Assembly (NCBI RefSeq): GCF_905163445.1
Contig: NC_053201.1
Coordinates: 9,310,001 to 9,374,000, forward strand
DNA length: 64,000 nucleotides
Reading direction: 5' to 3'
From: Pararge aegeria
Taxonomy: Eukaryota > Arthropoda > Insecta > Lepidoptera > Nymphalidae
Shown: in pieces, positions 20,385-30,379 of the stretch
How positions within the stretch are numbered: the stretch's first letter is position 1
How the letters are laid out: the number at the start of each line of letters is the position of its first letter
Made by a program: the position numbers and the translations under genes
Notes under the pieces: model-generated
What the model saw: only the letters and a program-made list of their open reading frames with translations
The model's database searches: none
Told to the model about the DNA's origin: nothing

Positions 20385-20800
20385 TAGTAAAATACAAAAC
20401 GCGGCCTTATCGCTTAGTAGCGATCTCTGCCACGCAACCTTAGAATTAGGAAAACAAGAAAACAGACTGCAGGTGGTACAGCTTTTGTTGGTATATATAT
20501 GGGTCGCAGTGAAAAGAAAAGACGTGTGCACTGTTCGACTGTCTACTTTATATTGAAATAAATTCAGAAAAACATTTTACAAGAAACGAAGAGAAAACAA
20601 TGAGAAAAAATGAATGACGTAAAAGGTAGGAGTGAGTGTTGGAATGAATCATAGCCACAGACTATTGCACTTGTGTTTTTGGTATATTCCAACAGCTTTT
20701 TTTTAAATACATACATGCAAGTGACTACATGCTAATACATAAACTAATTTCCACAAATACAACCTACATAATATAATAAATTTAAAAAGAATATTATAAA
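20385..20800 (-). mobile_element. L3 LINE fragment split by a small DNA element
   Basis: CGCGGCCTTATCGCTTAGTAGCGATCTCTGCCACGCAACC (20,400-20,440), then resumed sequence ACATGCTAATACATAAACTAATTTCCACAAATACAACC (20,725-20,765), align with 17,070-17,260. The 20,480-20,697 block has no counterpart there. Confidence 0.65.
20480..20697. mobile_element. Small nested TIR element
   Basis: AGCTTTTGTTGGTATATA at the left is the near inverse of GGTATATTCCAACAGCT at the right, with 218 bp between the outer edges. It interrupts an L3 LINE relic at a site that is continuous in the 17 kb copy. No coding frame; target duplication unclear. Confidence 0.55.
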
Positions 20801-20937
20801 CCCTCATTCGTGTTTTAACTCTCCATATTAAACAACAGTTGCATAAATAAACAATGTGGTACAAAATCTAGTACTTTACAAATTCGTTTTTAATATAATT
20901 TTTCTAACGCAGATTTGGTACTTTTGCGATTATGACC

Positions 20938-20966
20938 TTGTATTTTCACAAAAAGTGAAAATACAA
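20938..20966. repeat. Short perfect hairpin (12-bp arms, 5-nt loop)
   Basis: TTGTATTTTCAC and its exact inverse flank AAAAA. Confidence 0.7.
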
Positions 20967-21289
20967 TGTTTAAAGTCGCTACTTATACTAAGCGATATTT
21001 AAGTATCGTAAGAAATGGATAACAATTTTTGTAAGGTGCTAAAGCGTGCCTGAATAATGAACTGATTCTCTTTCAACTGAATAGGTTTCATCCGACGCGA
21101 TGTCACGTAGGAATGTTTATTTATCATTCATTTGGCATTTAAATACGGTTCTATCATTAACTATTCATATAACTACCCTACATTTACATACTGTTTTACA
21201 CTCTTTAACCAACTTCCAAATGTGTAAGGTTATCGATATCATTTTAAAGAGTAAAGATTGATTGAAGTGAAGTGTCTGTACCCGTGTTG

Positions 21290-21580
21290 AGCAGTATTTG
21301 GTATGGGAACGTACTCCTACCACAATGAGAAGGGTTTAAACTGTAGTCCACCACGCTGGCAAAGTGCGGATTGGTGGGCTTCACACGCCTTTGTGAACAT
21401 TATGGAGAGCTCTCAGGCATGCTGATGTCATCACAGTGCTTTCCTTCAACCTTAAAGAAAGTTATATGTAATGTCTTAAAAAACGCACACTTGAAAAAGT
21501 TAGAGGTGCATGTCGGGATTCGAACTCGGTCCCCCGGACATTGAAGCCGCTGTCCTAAGCACTAGGTAGGAACCCATACT
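21290..21580 (-). mobile_element. S2 SINE, inverted, nearly complete
   Basis: Reading the plus strand: GAGCAGTATTTGGTATGGGAACG, GTAGTCCACCACGCTGGC, GATTGGTGGGCTTCACACGCC, GGAGAGCTCTCAGGCATGC, TTAGAGGTGCATGTCGGG, then B-box complement GGATTCGAACTCGG and the decayed tRNA head to AGCACTAGG. The tRNA-like head is thus at the right and the 3' tail at the left. Confidence 0.75.
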
Positions 21581-21589
21581 TATCTATAC

Positions 21590-22305
21590 GCAATCATTAT
21601 ATATATATACTTGTATTTTCTACCTACCAGGAATGTATAAACACTACAACCTCCACCTTCCTTTTCTCCGAACAACGTGCTATATAATTTAATTGGTGAC
21701 ACTTCCAAGAAATTAATTATAATGAGGCTTAATTAGAAACTCGATTGCTAAAGCTTACTGTGATGTCGCATACACGCACGTCTTACGATACTGCCTAAGT
21801 TAAGGCTTTTTAAAGTGGTGGGCGTTGTAATGAGTCAATGTATGTGCAGTTTGAGTTTGTGCTCGCGTGAGATTAAACAAGTTTGTGCTTCCATTATGTT
21901 GTGTCGCTACGGTAAGCGGTAACTGACGGGTTGTAGAATTTAATGGATGGATCAAATGCTTGCAAGATTTTACTAAGAAATGTAGACCGTAAAGTTTTTA
22001 AACATGGTAAAAGAATGTCTCTTACTTCGAACCGTTATTCGATGTACACATATATCGATATCTGGTCTTGAATGACGAACAAAACGTTTTCCGTTTTTTT
22101 TTGTTTCAATAAACAGCATTCTATTTGCACGTTAGTTCGAAATTTAAATAAAACCTTTGATAATTTACCTCCTTGGTTGTCATGTTCTGGAGTAGAAGAT
22201 CTTTCCATTTTTAAATTACACGATAGATATGTAATTTATTTGGCCGCTAAGTAAACCACGTTTGCAAACCTCCTAGCTTTAGTTTTAAGTTAACGAATGC
22301 AGTTA
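21590..22305. other. Stretch without a supported gene
   Basis: A 60-codon frame at 22,072-22,254 has no motif. No repeat recognised. Confidence 0.35.
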
Positions 22306-22309
22306 TCAC

Positions 22310-22420
22310 CATCACTAACATTAGTGTAACATGTTCAATGTATAAACGCTTCATAAGTGCCTGTGATAAGGTCTACATGAATAAAAGCTTTTTGAATTTA
22401 TGAATTTGGTATGGATTTTC
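22310..22420 (+). mobile_element. L1 LINE 3' end, short
   Basis: AAACGCTTCATAAGTGCCTGTGATAAGGTCTACATGAATAAAAGC, then TTTGAATTTATGAATTTGG tail. Confidence 0.65.
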
Positions 22421-22561
22421 ATACAACTATTGCCGGCCGCTGCTTGCATGTTCTTGGCCAATAGCTAGAGCAATTCCGATTTATCTCGAAGAAGGTAGTC
22501 AAAATAAGCATGTTAAGGTAAATATGACATTTATTCTAAATGAAGTTTAAGCAATCGTTAA

Positions 22562-22604
22562 GTGTAAAACAAGCGAACCCACATGAAGTTCACTTGTTTT
22601 ACGC
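22562..22604. repeat. Short hairpin (17-bp arms, two mismatches)
   Basis: 22,562-22,578 pairs with 22,588-22,604 around a 9-nt loop. Both mismatches are G-T type in RNA. Confidence 0.65.
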
Positions 22605-22609
22605 TTGAC

Positions 22610-23270
22610 GCATATTCACCGGCGGGTAATAAAATCACACTGCTTTCAAATAATGGCGAATGCCACGTCAAAGAAGATGAAACAAGCGTATACAAAAAAG
22701 CGTAAAATTATTTTGCGGCTCTGTCAGGTAGCAAATTTTAATTTTTCCGTTTTTACAGTGTATTATCATGCGAGTGCAGCCAACAAAAAACATCTAAAAC
22801 AATCCTGTTACTGGCTCAGACATGTTGAATGGGGGTCGCGAGGGCGCGGGGTAATTATGACCTCGTACGCCATTCCAAATATGTTACAATTTTAAAAGCA
22901 TTATAAAATATTGCTACCAGCTACTTTGTCCGCGTTTGTTTGGGTATTTTTTAACGTTGGACCGTTGGTTTTTCCCTTCTAAAGAGTATCCCTCCCTCCC
23001 TCCTACCCTCTTGAGGGTACAAGCTATTTCTTCACAAAATATTGTCAAAAACGGTTTACCTCATGTATAGGTAACAATGGTTAATCTGTGAACCCTCGGG
23101 ATCGTTTTCCAGATGCTTAAAATATACTCTAGGATGCAATCTTTATTTGTGTGCTTATTTTTCGCTCATTTAACCACAGAGTGGTGCTTAAGAAAATAGT
23201 GACAAACCAATAAATTGGGTTTCTTGAAATAAAAATAAAAAATATTCTAGGCAACATAACTGGTAGAAAT
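22610..23270. other. Stretch without a supported gene
   Basis: A 96-codon frame at 22,605-22,895 (+) is Lys-rich early and shows no known domain. A pyrimidine-rich run (CCCTCCCTCCCTCC) lies at about 22,990. Minus frame 23,129-23,389 overlaps a SINE head. Confidence 0.3.
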
Positions 23271-23274
23271 TCTT

Positions 23275-23465
23275 GACTAAAATTCAATAACTTAAAATAT
23301 TTGCCAAAATCGGGAATCGAACTCGAGACATCGTGAGTCGTAGCGAACATGCTAACCCTTTTGGTTTTGTCATAAATGGTTAAAGCCATAGCTGCTTATT
23401 GTTGCCACGTCAAGGTTGTACTAACCACGGCGAAAGCCTCCCACCAGACCAGACCAGAGAAAATT
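23275..23465 (-). mobile_element. Inverted tRNA-SINE (family C-like), rearranged
   Basis: CGGGAATCGAACTCGAGACATCGTGAGTCG..GCTAACC is the reverse of a tRNA-like head with B-box. Downstream, GCCTCCCACCAGACCAGACCAGAGAAAATTT is the reverse of the family C 5' body. The two pieces are in an abnormal order, which implies rearrangement. Confidence 0.55.
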
Positions 23466-23752
23466 TTAAAATGATATTCCCAATTTTTTCCCGCCCAGTT
23501 TTCACTAAACTAAGCCTGAGCTTATTATTTAATACATACAGCTTGAAACAAACGTATCATAATATAATCACCTCTCATCGAATCATAATCCAGTTATTTA
23601 AAGCAACAAACTTAGGCTAAACTAAAGACTGCACGATAACATTCATTTATTTAAGCACAATTTACTACTACTAAATACTAATGCATGCCAAAATATTCGT
23701 AACAACCAACTTGTCAAGAAACGTATCTTATCTTTATCTTGCTTTAGGTATA

Positions 23753-23908
23753 ACAAGTCACAGTGGCGTGCACTGGGTTTCTTACCAGGGTATGCAGGAA
23801 AATTGCATAAAACGGCAAAAATCCACCTCTTATACGAGTTATATATATAAATTTTAGAGTAGGCAGTGGTTTTGTAAATGTATGAGGTGCGCGCTAACTG
23901 ACAAGTCA
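23753..23908. mobile_element. hAT-like MITE with 8-bp target duplication
   Basis: The element is 23,761-23,900. It starts CAGTGGCGTGCA and ends GTGCGCGCTAACTG. The direct repeat ACAAGTCA flanks it exactly (23,753-23,760 and 23,901-23,908), the 8-bp duplication typical of hAT elements. With 140 bp and no coding capacity it would need a transposase from elsewhere. Confidence 0.8.
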
Positions 23909-23982
23909 CTATCAATGCTGCGCCTATAATTCTTCATAAAAATGGAGAAGTAAATCAGAACGTTTTTAATTCCCCCTCTCAC

Positions 23983-24164
23983 GAGACGCGAAGGTGTTAT
24001 TGCTCCGGCTTTATTAAATTCTGCCATGCGAGTGATTTTATTCTTTGAAGTACCAAACGTTGTATTCATCGTTGAGTTCGTCGTTGTAACTGAAACTTTT
24101 AAAATATTAAATGGCATAACTGGAACATACGTTGACGACGTAGATCTTTGCAATGTTATCTTTT
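23983..24164 (-). CDS. Candidate internal exon (unidentified), 182 bp
   Basis: On the minus strand a TTACAG acceptor ends at 24,165 and GTGAGA, a good donor, starts at 23,982. Between them one frame stays open and looks like protein: it includes YVPVMPFNILKVSVTTTNS and later RMAEFNKAGAITPSRL. The frame stays open past the donor for about 40 more codons. The inverse strand is also open (24,026-24,229), which weakens the case. I recognise no family and saw no partner exon. Confidence 0.2.
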
Positions 24165-24308
24165 CTGTAATTAAATGGCTAATACGGTCTGTTTGCTACA
24201 GACATTTATTTTTAATAGCTCGCAATTAGTACTCGTACATATGATTATCAGTTCAGCAGATCGCAGCCTCAGTAGGCCCTCAGTAGGCTCGTATGTACTC
24301 GACTCGTG

Positions 24309-24383
24309 CTCTAACGTTTTAACACTTAATTGCCACATAATAGCTATATTGCTATAAGGCAATTAAATGTTAAAACGTTAGAG
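24309..24383. repeat. Hairpin with 26-bp arms beside (TA)n
   Basis: 24,309-24,334 and 24,358-24,383 are inverse copies with one mismatch and a 23-nt loop. The right arm touches the TA tract at 24,384. Confidence 0.8.
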
Positions 24384-24432
24384 TATACTATATATATATA
24401 TATATACATATATAGTATATATATATAGTATA

Positions 24433-24477
<45 letters not shown>
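24384..24477. repeat. (TA)n tract
   Basis: About 90 bp of TA dinucleotides with a few GTA and CATA interruptions. Confidence 0.9.
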
Positions 24478-24484
24478 CTCGTAG

Positions 24485-25615
24485 CATATACTAATGCGGT
24501 GGGTTAGCTATAGGGTTTGGGCAAAAGTGGACACAGGTTAATTATTTTCCTTAAGAAAGGAAAGGTTGCAACGAGGCGGCGTTGCCTTTTGCGGTCGTCA
24601 GGATTCTTGCCGCAGTATATATATTGTTTAGATATAATCTGATTGTGGTGCAGGTTTTTAACGCATAGTAAGCATACTATTTTGATTTAATTAGATATCT
24701 GCATACATTTTAAACAAAAAAGAAGATAAACTTGTCAGCAGTGTGCAAAGGCGGTCTTATTGCTAAAGCCATCTCTTACATACACGTTGCAACCGTAAGT
24801 ATATACATTTATGTGTTCGCTTGTATTTTTCTTGATGTACGCGTGTATTACGTTGCGGCAGCGTTGAAAGCAAGGCTGTGAGTTCACAGAATAGCCATGT
24901 GTTATTTTTCACGACAAAATTGAAAACTCCTTTGGGCCTGATGGAAAGAAATACGTTCGCACAATATAAAGATTGGGTTTATTGGCTGTATAGATCGAGT
25001 CCGAGATGGGCAGGTAGGGCTGACTGCTAGGAGTGAGAGGCTCTCGTAAAGTCCTTTACGACAAATAAAATACACCCTTTCGATGCCGTACCCCAGCCTG
25101 GGGTGCAAATAAATCATTCAATCTAAAGAAATTCCAGTAGGGTTTTATAAACAAAGTTTTGTATGCAACTTTTTTTTTATTTGTCCGATTCGATTATCGC
25201 GAATAATACAGCCTTAAAGATTTATTTCAAGTTATAACAATATCAATATGCAATGCGATACAACTAGATGAAAATAAGCATGCTGTAAACTATAAGTATT
25301 ATTGTAATATTGTTAACGGTTTGGTTTTTTAGGAGTATAATCCGCATTTTAGGGACTTCAAGGTATATAGGCAATATAAAACTGCTATTTAGAATACTGC
25401 GGTAGTATACCCATAGGTCTGTACTGTTAGTATGAAATCTATCGTAGTAATTTAAGAACATTCTTCTATCGTCATTTCAGTTTGAAACACTTTTAAAAAG
25501 ACGTAACATAACCTACTGATTTTTATTAACAATGGTTGACTGTAAAAGTGTAAATAAGATTTAGAGCAAGTTAAATCTGGTAGATTTTACTCTTGACATA
25601 ACAGTTTCGATGTTT
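24485..25615. other. Stretch without a supported gene
   Basis: Contains one L3 relic near 24,740-24,790 (CAAAGGCGGTCTTATTGCTAAAGCCATCTCTTAC, inverted). Frames at 24,902-25,117 (-) and 25,264-25,461 (-) are unremarkable. Confidence 0.4.
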
Positions 25616-25619
25616 AAAA

Positions 25620-26140
25620 ACAGCAGGTTTGCGCAGTGGGCAATGGGTTCGATTCCCACAACTGGAAAAATCTTTAGTGTGATGAGCCTAAATGTTTTTG
25701 GTGTCTTGGTGTTTATCTGTATATTATAAGTATATATGTATATATGTTTAGAAATTTAGAATGCATATAAAAATTTTCGGAACCGACAGGATTTGAACCT
25801 GCGACTCTCGGGCAATCGCGGCCTGAGATACTCGTATAAGACTGATGTGAAAGGCATATACTAATTTCGGCATCGACGGTAGGAGAGCCGTAGCTTAATT
25901 GGTGAAAGCGGTATCATATCCTGTCGGTTCCGAACATTTTTATATGCATTTTAAATTTATAAAATTGATAATTCCTCCAAGTGTAGGTAAAAACACTAAT
26001 AAAAAATTATAAAAATATTTATGTATATTATATTTATAAAAATATTCATCAGCTATCTTAGTACCCAAAACACAAGCTACGCTTACTTTAGGGCTTGATG
26101 GCGCTGTGTGTATTGTCATAGTATATTTATTTATTTAAAA
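25620..26140 (+). mobile_element. Metulj-like SINE split by an inverted SINE pair
   Basis: The head CAGGTTTGCGCAGTGGGCAATGGGTTCGATTCCCAC starts at about 25,622; part of the anticodon region is deleted. The body runs to about 25,746 (AAGTATATATGTATATATG). It resumes at about 26,012 (AAAAATATTTATGTATATTATATTTATAAAAATATTCATCAG) and ends near 26,138 with GTATATTTATTTATTT. Confidence 0.8.
25750..26010. mobile_element. Inverted pair of tRNA-like SINE sequences nested in Metulj
   Basis: The left part is an inverted copy (GGAACCGACAGGATTTGAACCTGCGACTCTCGGGC, complement of a T-arm/B-box). The right part is a direct copy (GAGCCGTAGCTTAATTGGTGAAAGCG..CCTGTCGGTTCCG) with its tail TATATGCATTTTAAATTTATAAAATTGATAATTCCTCC. 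Arms 25,760-25,792 and 25,918-25,950 are near-perfect inverses. The tRNA-like head is not cloverleaf-complete. Confidence 0.7.
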
Positions 26141-26144
26141 ACCT

Positions 26145-26555
26145 ATTCTACGATTGCAAGTTTAAAATGGTACAGTGATTTTATGATTAAATGATTTTAT
26201 TGTAAGTTATTGCTATTTTAAGATATACAAAAACCTTTGTTTATTGTAACTAATGACTCATAGCTGCAAAAAAGGCGTTGAAATGTGAAATAGACTGCTA
26301 TTCATCGGGACGTAAACTGTACATTGTGACAGTCGGTATTAAAGGCTTTGTCGAACAGACAGCGTTAGAGTCGATCAATTCACAGGGTTAGTTTATATTT
26401 CCTTCATGATTCATACAATATATGTAATCACCAATATCCGCTTTTTAAATGCCGTTAGTCTTAAGATCTTAAGGCTAGGAAAGACCGCGCCTATTTAATT
26501 TTAAGTATATACTGTTCTTTTGACTTTTGTTTTGTAGTGCTCCTTAAAGCTTTTA
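26145..26555. other. AT-rich stretch, nothing recognised
   Basis: No repeat family or coding-like frame seen. Confidence 0.4.
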
Positions 26556-26564
26556 CATACAAGT

Positions 26565-26940
26565 TTATAAAATTGATAATTCCTCCAAGCAAAACACAAG
26601 CAGGGTAAAAACACTAATAAAAATTATAAAAAAGCAATGCGTCTTCTCTTGTTTCAAACGTGTCTCATTGTAATATGGATCTTTGAAAAGTAGATCGAAA
26701 CTGCAAAGTTTCCTACTAGATGACGCTACAGTCGCTATAAGACTGATGTGAAAGCCATATACTGATTTGGGCATCGACGGTAGGAGAGCTGTAGCTTAAT
26801 TGGAGAAAGCGCTCAGGCCGCGATTGCCAGAGTCGCAAGTTCAAATCCTGTCGGTTCAGAAAATTTTTATATGCATTTTAAATTTATGAAATTGATAATT
26901 CCTCCAAGTGTAGGTAAAAACACTAATAAAAATTATATAA
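26565..26940 (+). mobile_element. tRNA-like SINE, tail-head-tail arrangement
   Basis: A tail (ATAAAATTGATAATTCCTCC..AAAACACTAATAAAAATTATA) at 26,568-26,632 precedes a unit with GACTGATGTGAAAGCCATATACTG, the tRNA-like segment 26,788-26,858 (GAGCTGTAGCTTAATTGGAG, then GTCGCAAGTTCAAATCCTGTCGG as B-box) and the same tail again (26,865-26,937). The double tail suggests a tandem or a deletion derivative. Confidence 0.7.
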
Positions 26941-27239
26941 ATTCATTCGTGCAATGTTTTTGATATTTGTTATCATTGACGTACCGTCATAATTGCTACA
27001 AAACTGTTCTGTCAACTGTTTTGTAGCATATTATTGATGGGATACAAAAGTTAATCAAATTTTTATATACCCTGCATTTTGAGAAGGAAATAAAAATAAC
27101 AGTTAAAAAAACACGCATTTATAGAGAATCCAACTAAAAAATAGAATTAAATCTTAATACATTTCGATTAAGAATAGTGTTAATAAGAAATAAATGTATG
27201 TTATTGGAATAAGCGTGGGGTGCATGCATAAATATTTTA

Positions 27240-27356
27240 TATACATCAATATATATATATTTAGGACTGTTGTGTTAGTTACCCATTTATAACTCAAGAA
27301 CAGCTGGACGGGCCGGAATATATCCGCGGTACGAAGTTCGCCGGGACAGCTAGTTA
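27240..27356 (+). mobile_element. Helitron-like non-autonomous repeat, deleted
   Basis: TATATATATATTTAGGACTGTTGTGTTAGTTACCCATTTATAACTCAAGAACAGCTGG is the start seen also at 43,920. It ends CCGCGGTACGAAGTTCGCCGGGACAGCTAGT, with CTAG at the limit and complementary bases before it. This fits Helitron 3' ends. Confidence 0.5.
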
Positions 27357-27359
27357 CAT

Positions 27360-28000
27360 ATGAAGGTTTGAATCGAAAACACGGTCGGATACAATTGCAC
27401 TCACAACCAGAAGTGACTTTAAAACATATATTAACATATCATTTTGGTCCACCCACCTTTCGAACTATCTTCTTTTACGACCATCCCAATTCGAAGAGTA
27501 CATTTTTATCCCCAAAGGGACTGTTCACATCGGATGCAGAAAACAATATCAGGCATATTGGTATCTATGCCCTGCCCTTCAGTGATATATTTAAAGTAAA
27601 AATATAACACTGTCGCTGGTATAAACGCGTCATTTATATGGACGGGCTTACGTCGTCAAACGTAACCCGGCGTAACGTAAATCTGCCAAATTTTGTGCGT
27701 CACGTTGATGACATGAAAACCCTTACTAGGGGCTCAGGGAATTTTTACCTCCGCATCTGTTAAAAACTTTTGCCTGCGACACTGCGGATATAGGTTTTTT
27801 TTATAAATCCCATAGGAATTCATTGTTTTTCTGCAACATAAAGTAGTCTATGTCACTCTCCGACTCTTAAATTTTAACTCTTGACTTTGTAGATAACAAA
27901 GGCAACGACTTTACTTTCGCATATTAATGTATACCTACTATATATATATATATATATATCAGTATAGTTAAGTAAATTAAATTAAATATAGTTGTTATTG
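27360..28000. other. Unresolved stretch with repeat relic
   Basis: A 79-codon plus frame (27,368-27,607) lies right after the Helitron-like end and shows no domain. 27,785-27,960 contains the AAAGTAGTCTATGTCACTCTCCG..TTTCGCATATTAATGTA repeat relic and a (TA)n run at about 27,938-27,958. Confidence 0.35.
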
Positions 28001-28004
28001 TATA

Positions 28005-29945
28005 TTATCAGGAATACTAATAATAATTAGAAATACTACTGAATTACTCGCAACTACGGTCAAAAAAAGTTTATCGGTCTTATAAACGCATCTTCCAACA
28101 AAAACTATGTATAGATTGTATTTCAATCTTCATTGGAATATTCCTACCAGATTGGTAGAATTTGTCCAGCAGACTATCTAGAGAGATCTAAAATTTTAAT
28201 TGTATTTGAACTTTATCAATATCCTCGTTGATACTTAGAACTAACGTAGTTTATAGTGGATACCATTATTTAGCACTTAGAAAAAAACACTTTCGCAAAG
28301 AAGGCTCTCGTGCGCTTAAGAGGTCGTAAAGTACCTATAGCCAGTGAAGTTTTTTGTACGTGCCGTCCGAGCGACCACGATCCGTCATATATGAATGGTC
28401 CCGTGAAGGTACATAAAATGGTACTTGAGCACGCGCAGAATTCCTGAATTATAGATTCGAAGACAAAAAGTTTGATTTACGAACACCGCTCAAGATTTAT
28501 GTTCACTCCATTTCACGAATTGAATATATAATGTCGCTTAAGGGTCTCCTCGTATAATCTTCAACTCAAATTGCTCCGCCAGTGTAACGCTTTATCAAAT
28601 TTACTTACGGGCGTTTACCTTCTGTAATGACTTTGTTACTTTTCTATGGAGTTTTGTATCTAGTTGATTTGATAAGAGCTCATACAATATTGATTACGAG
28701 CAAACGCTAAACTTAAGAGTAAGAGGCCACAGCAATGATCTTATTTATTTAATGACCTTAAAACTTTACGACTTGAGTAGTCGAATATAATAGTGACCAC
28801 AGCCGGGATTTACGGCTTAACGTTTATAAACCGTCATATATAGAAGTATTAGAAACTTATAAACCTTATTACCAGTAGTCTTTCGAGCCAGTTAAAACCT
28901 CACCCATAAATATATATATATATTTTTTTTTTGTGATTTTTTTTTGAAGATTTTGTGTGTGTTTCATTCAATTTAACAGGCATAACAAACGATACGTAAC
29001 GAGTTCAGAATCATACACACGCAGAATTATATATTAAAATTAGTTAAATTATACACAATTATTTTTAAGCAGTTAACAGGTTTTTTGCTAGATTTTTATT
29101 TATTATTTTGGTTACCGCCATCTCGCACGAATCGATATGATGTCTAAGAAGTATCATAAGACATCATATCGATTACTATATTTTTGTTTTAATATTTGAA
29201 ATTTGTGTTTCCTCGCAAACTTTTTCATATCTCTGCTTCTTGGCGTTTCACTAACTTTTGTTATCTGCATTTAGATGAAGGTCAGACAGATGGCCTTTTA
29301 AGTGACATCGTTGTCAGTTAGCAAAGCTTTCGAGGATTCCTGCTTATCCGCCCTTCTTATCCGGTTTTCATTTAACACGAGGGCTTATAAGAGTTTCCGT
29401 GATAAAAGCTCTTTGGCTCTTTGATTTTTACAGGCATTTATTTAATTTAGTTTGTTCATGTCACTATCGCATACAAAGCTTACCATTTCTCAAATGCTTG
29501 TTGGCATCGATTGAGCTATATATTCGGCATTCATTATAATAATATGAAACTGTGAAGCTGGGATGATGATAGTCTGAAATATGCCTTAGTCTAAGATGTC
29601 TAATTGAGGAAATCCTCAGAATTTAACATTATATTTTGATATGATTTTATAAAAATCTGCTTAAAGGCAATGGATTAAAAATGAATAACTCTTATATGCC
29701 GCTCAGTTCCTATTTCCATTACCATGATAGTATTTAAAAAATTTAGAACGAATCTACAATGTTTTAGCAAAGTCGTGTGTGCTAATGAAAATGCCAGCCG
29801 TTTTAAAGTTAAAAGTCGCACTGACATTAAAAAGCATTTTGTTTTTCATTGTTGTTTGTCGTGTTGTGGTAGGAACGGATAATACCAAGGCTTTTGGTAT
29901 TTATCTAGAAAAACGTACAGACATGTGTTAAAAACTAAATATTTA
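28005..29945. other. Long AT-rich stretch without a gene
   Basis: No coding-like frame was found. Contents: a G+C-richer patch near 28,340-28,440, TA and T runs at 28,908-28,948, and one hairpin at 29,130-29,174. Confidence 0.45.
29130..29174. repeat. Short perfect hairpin (16-bp arms, 13-nt loop)
   Basis: AATCGATATGATGTCT at 29,130-29,145 is exactly inverted at 29,159-29,174. Confidence 0.8.
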
Positions 29946-29959
29946 AATTATCTTCATCA

Positions 29960-30345
29960 ACCCATAAAACCTCTTCCCGCGGGTGTCCTACGAGCTGACT
30001 AAGGGAATGAAACAGAGCACGGGCAGCAGCGTTCTTTGTACAACTACTACCATCTACAGTGGCTACGGTGGCAACAGGTACAGCCTATTAATGAATCATT
30101 CACTATTGGGAATAGGCAATAGGAGAGGGAATTCAAGCATAAGTACGGAAAAAAAGTTCGAAGGAAAGAGTTTACGCGATCGCGACCCGAGGGTAGGAAT
30201 GTCCCGTCTACAGTGCGCGTATCATATAGCAGAGATTCGAAAGAAATGGAGACATCGAGTGAAGCAATATCGATTAGGGGCCACAATCATTGGTCATGAG
30301 GAAGCGACTCAGCAAAAAGAAGACTGACTAAACGTGCCTTGTGAT
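29960..30345 (+). repeat. Family E repeat start with a 114-codon frame
   Basis: CCTCTTCCCGCGGGTGTCCTACGAGCTGACTAAGGG and ACAACTACTACCATCTACAG match the inverted pieces at 15,640 and 47,100, so the beginning is a dispersed repeat. The frame 29,983-30,327 runs out of it into sequence with a basic stretch (IRKKWRHRVKQYRLGATI) that I do not recognise. The opposite strand is open too (30,047-30,286). Most likely a transposon relic rather than a host exon. Confidence 0.4.
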
Positions 30346-30379
30346 TATTTTAAAGCTTTTTTCAGCATCCCTCGCTTCC

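Noticed and set aside
22980..23025. CCCTCCCTCCCTCC run as a G4 motif on the minus strand
   Set aside because: Runs are only 3 C with uneven spacing; weaker than the 7.7-kb element.
24384..24477. Possible replication origin or matrix element in (TA)n
   Set aside because: A simple repeat; nothing beyond composition supports a function.
25861..25935. Possible tRNA gene (GTAGCTTAATTGG..GTTCC)
   Set aside because: The anticodon region is deleted and a SINE tail follows; it is a tRNA-derived SINE.
27368..27607. 79-codon plus frame
   Set aside because: Directly after a Helitron-like end, with no recognisable domain.
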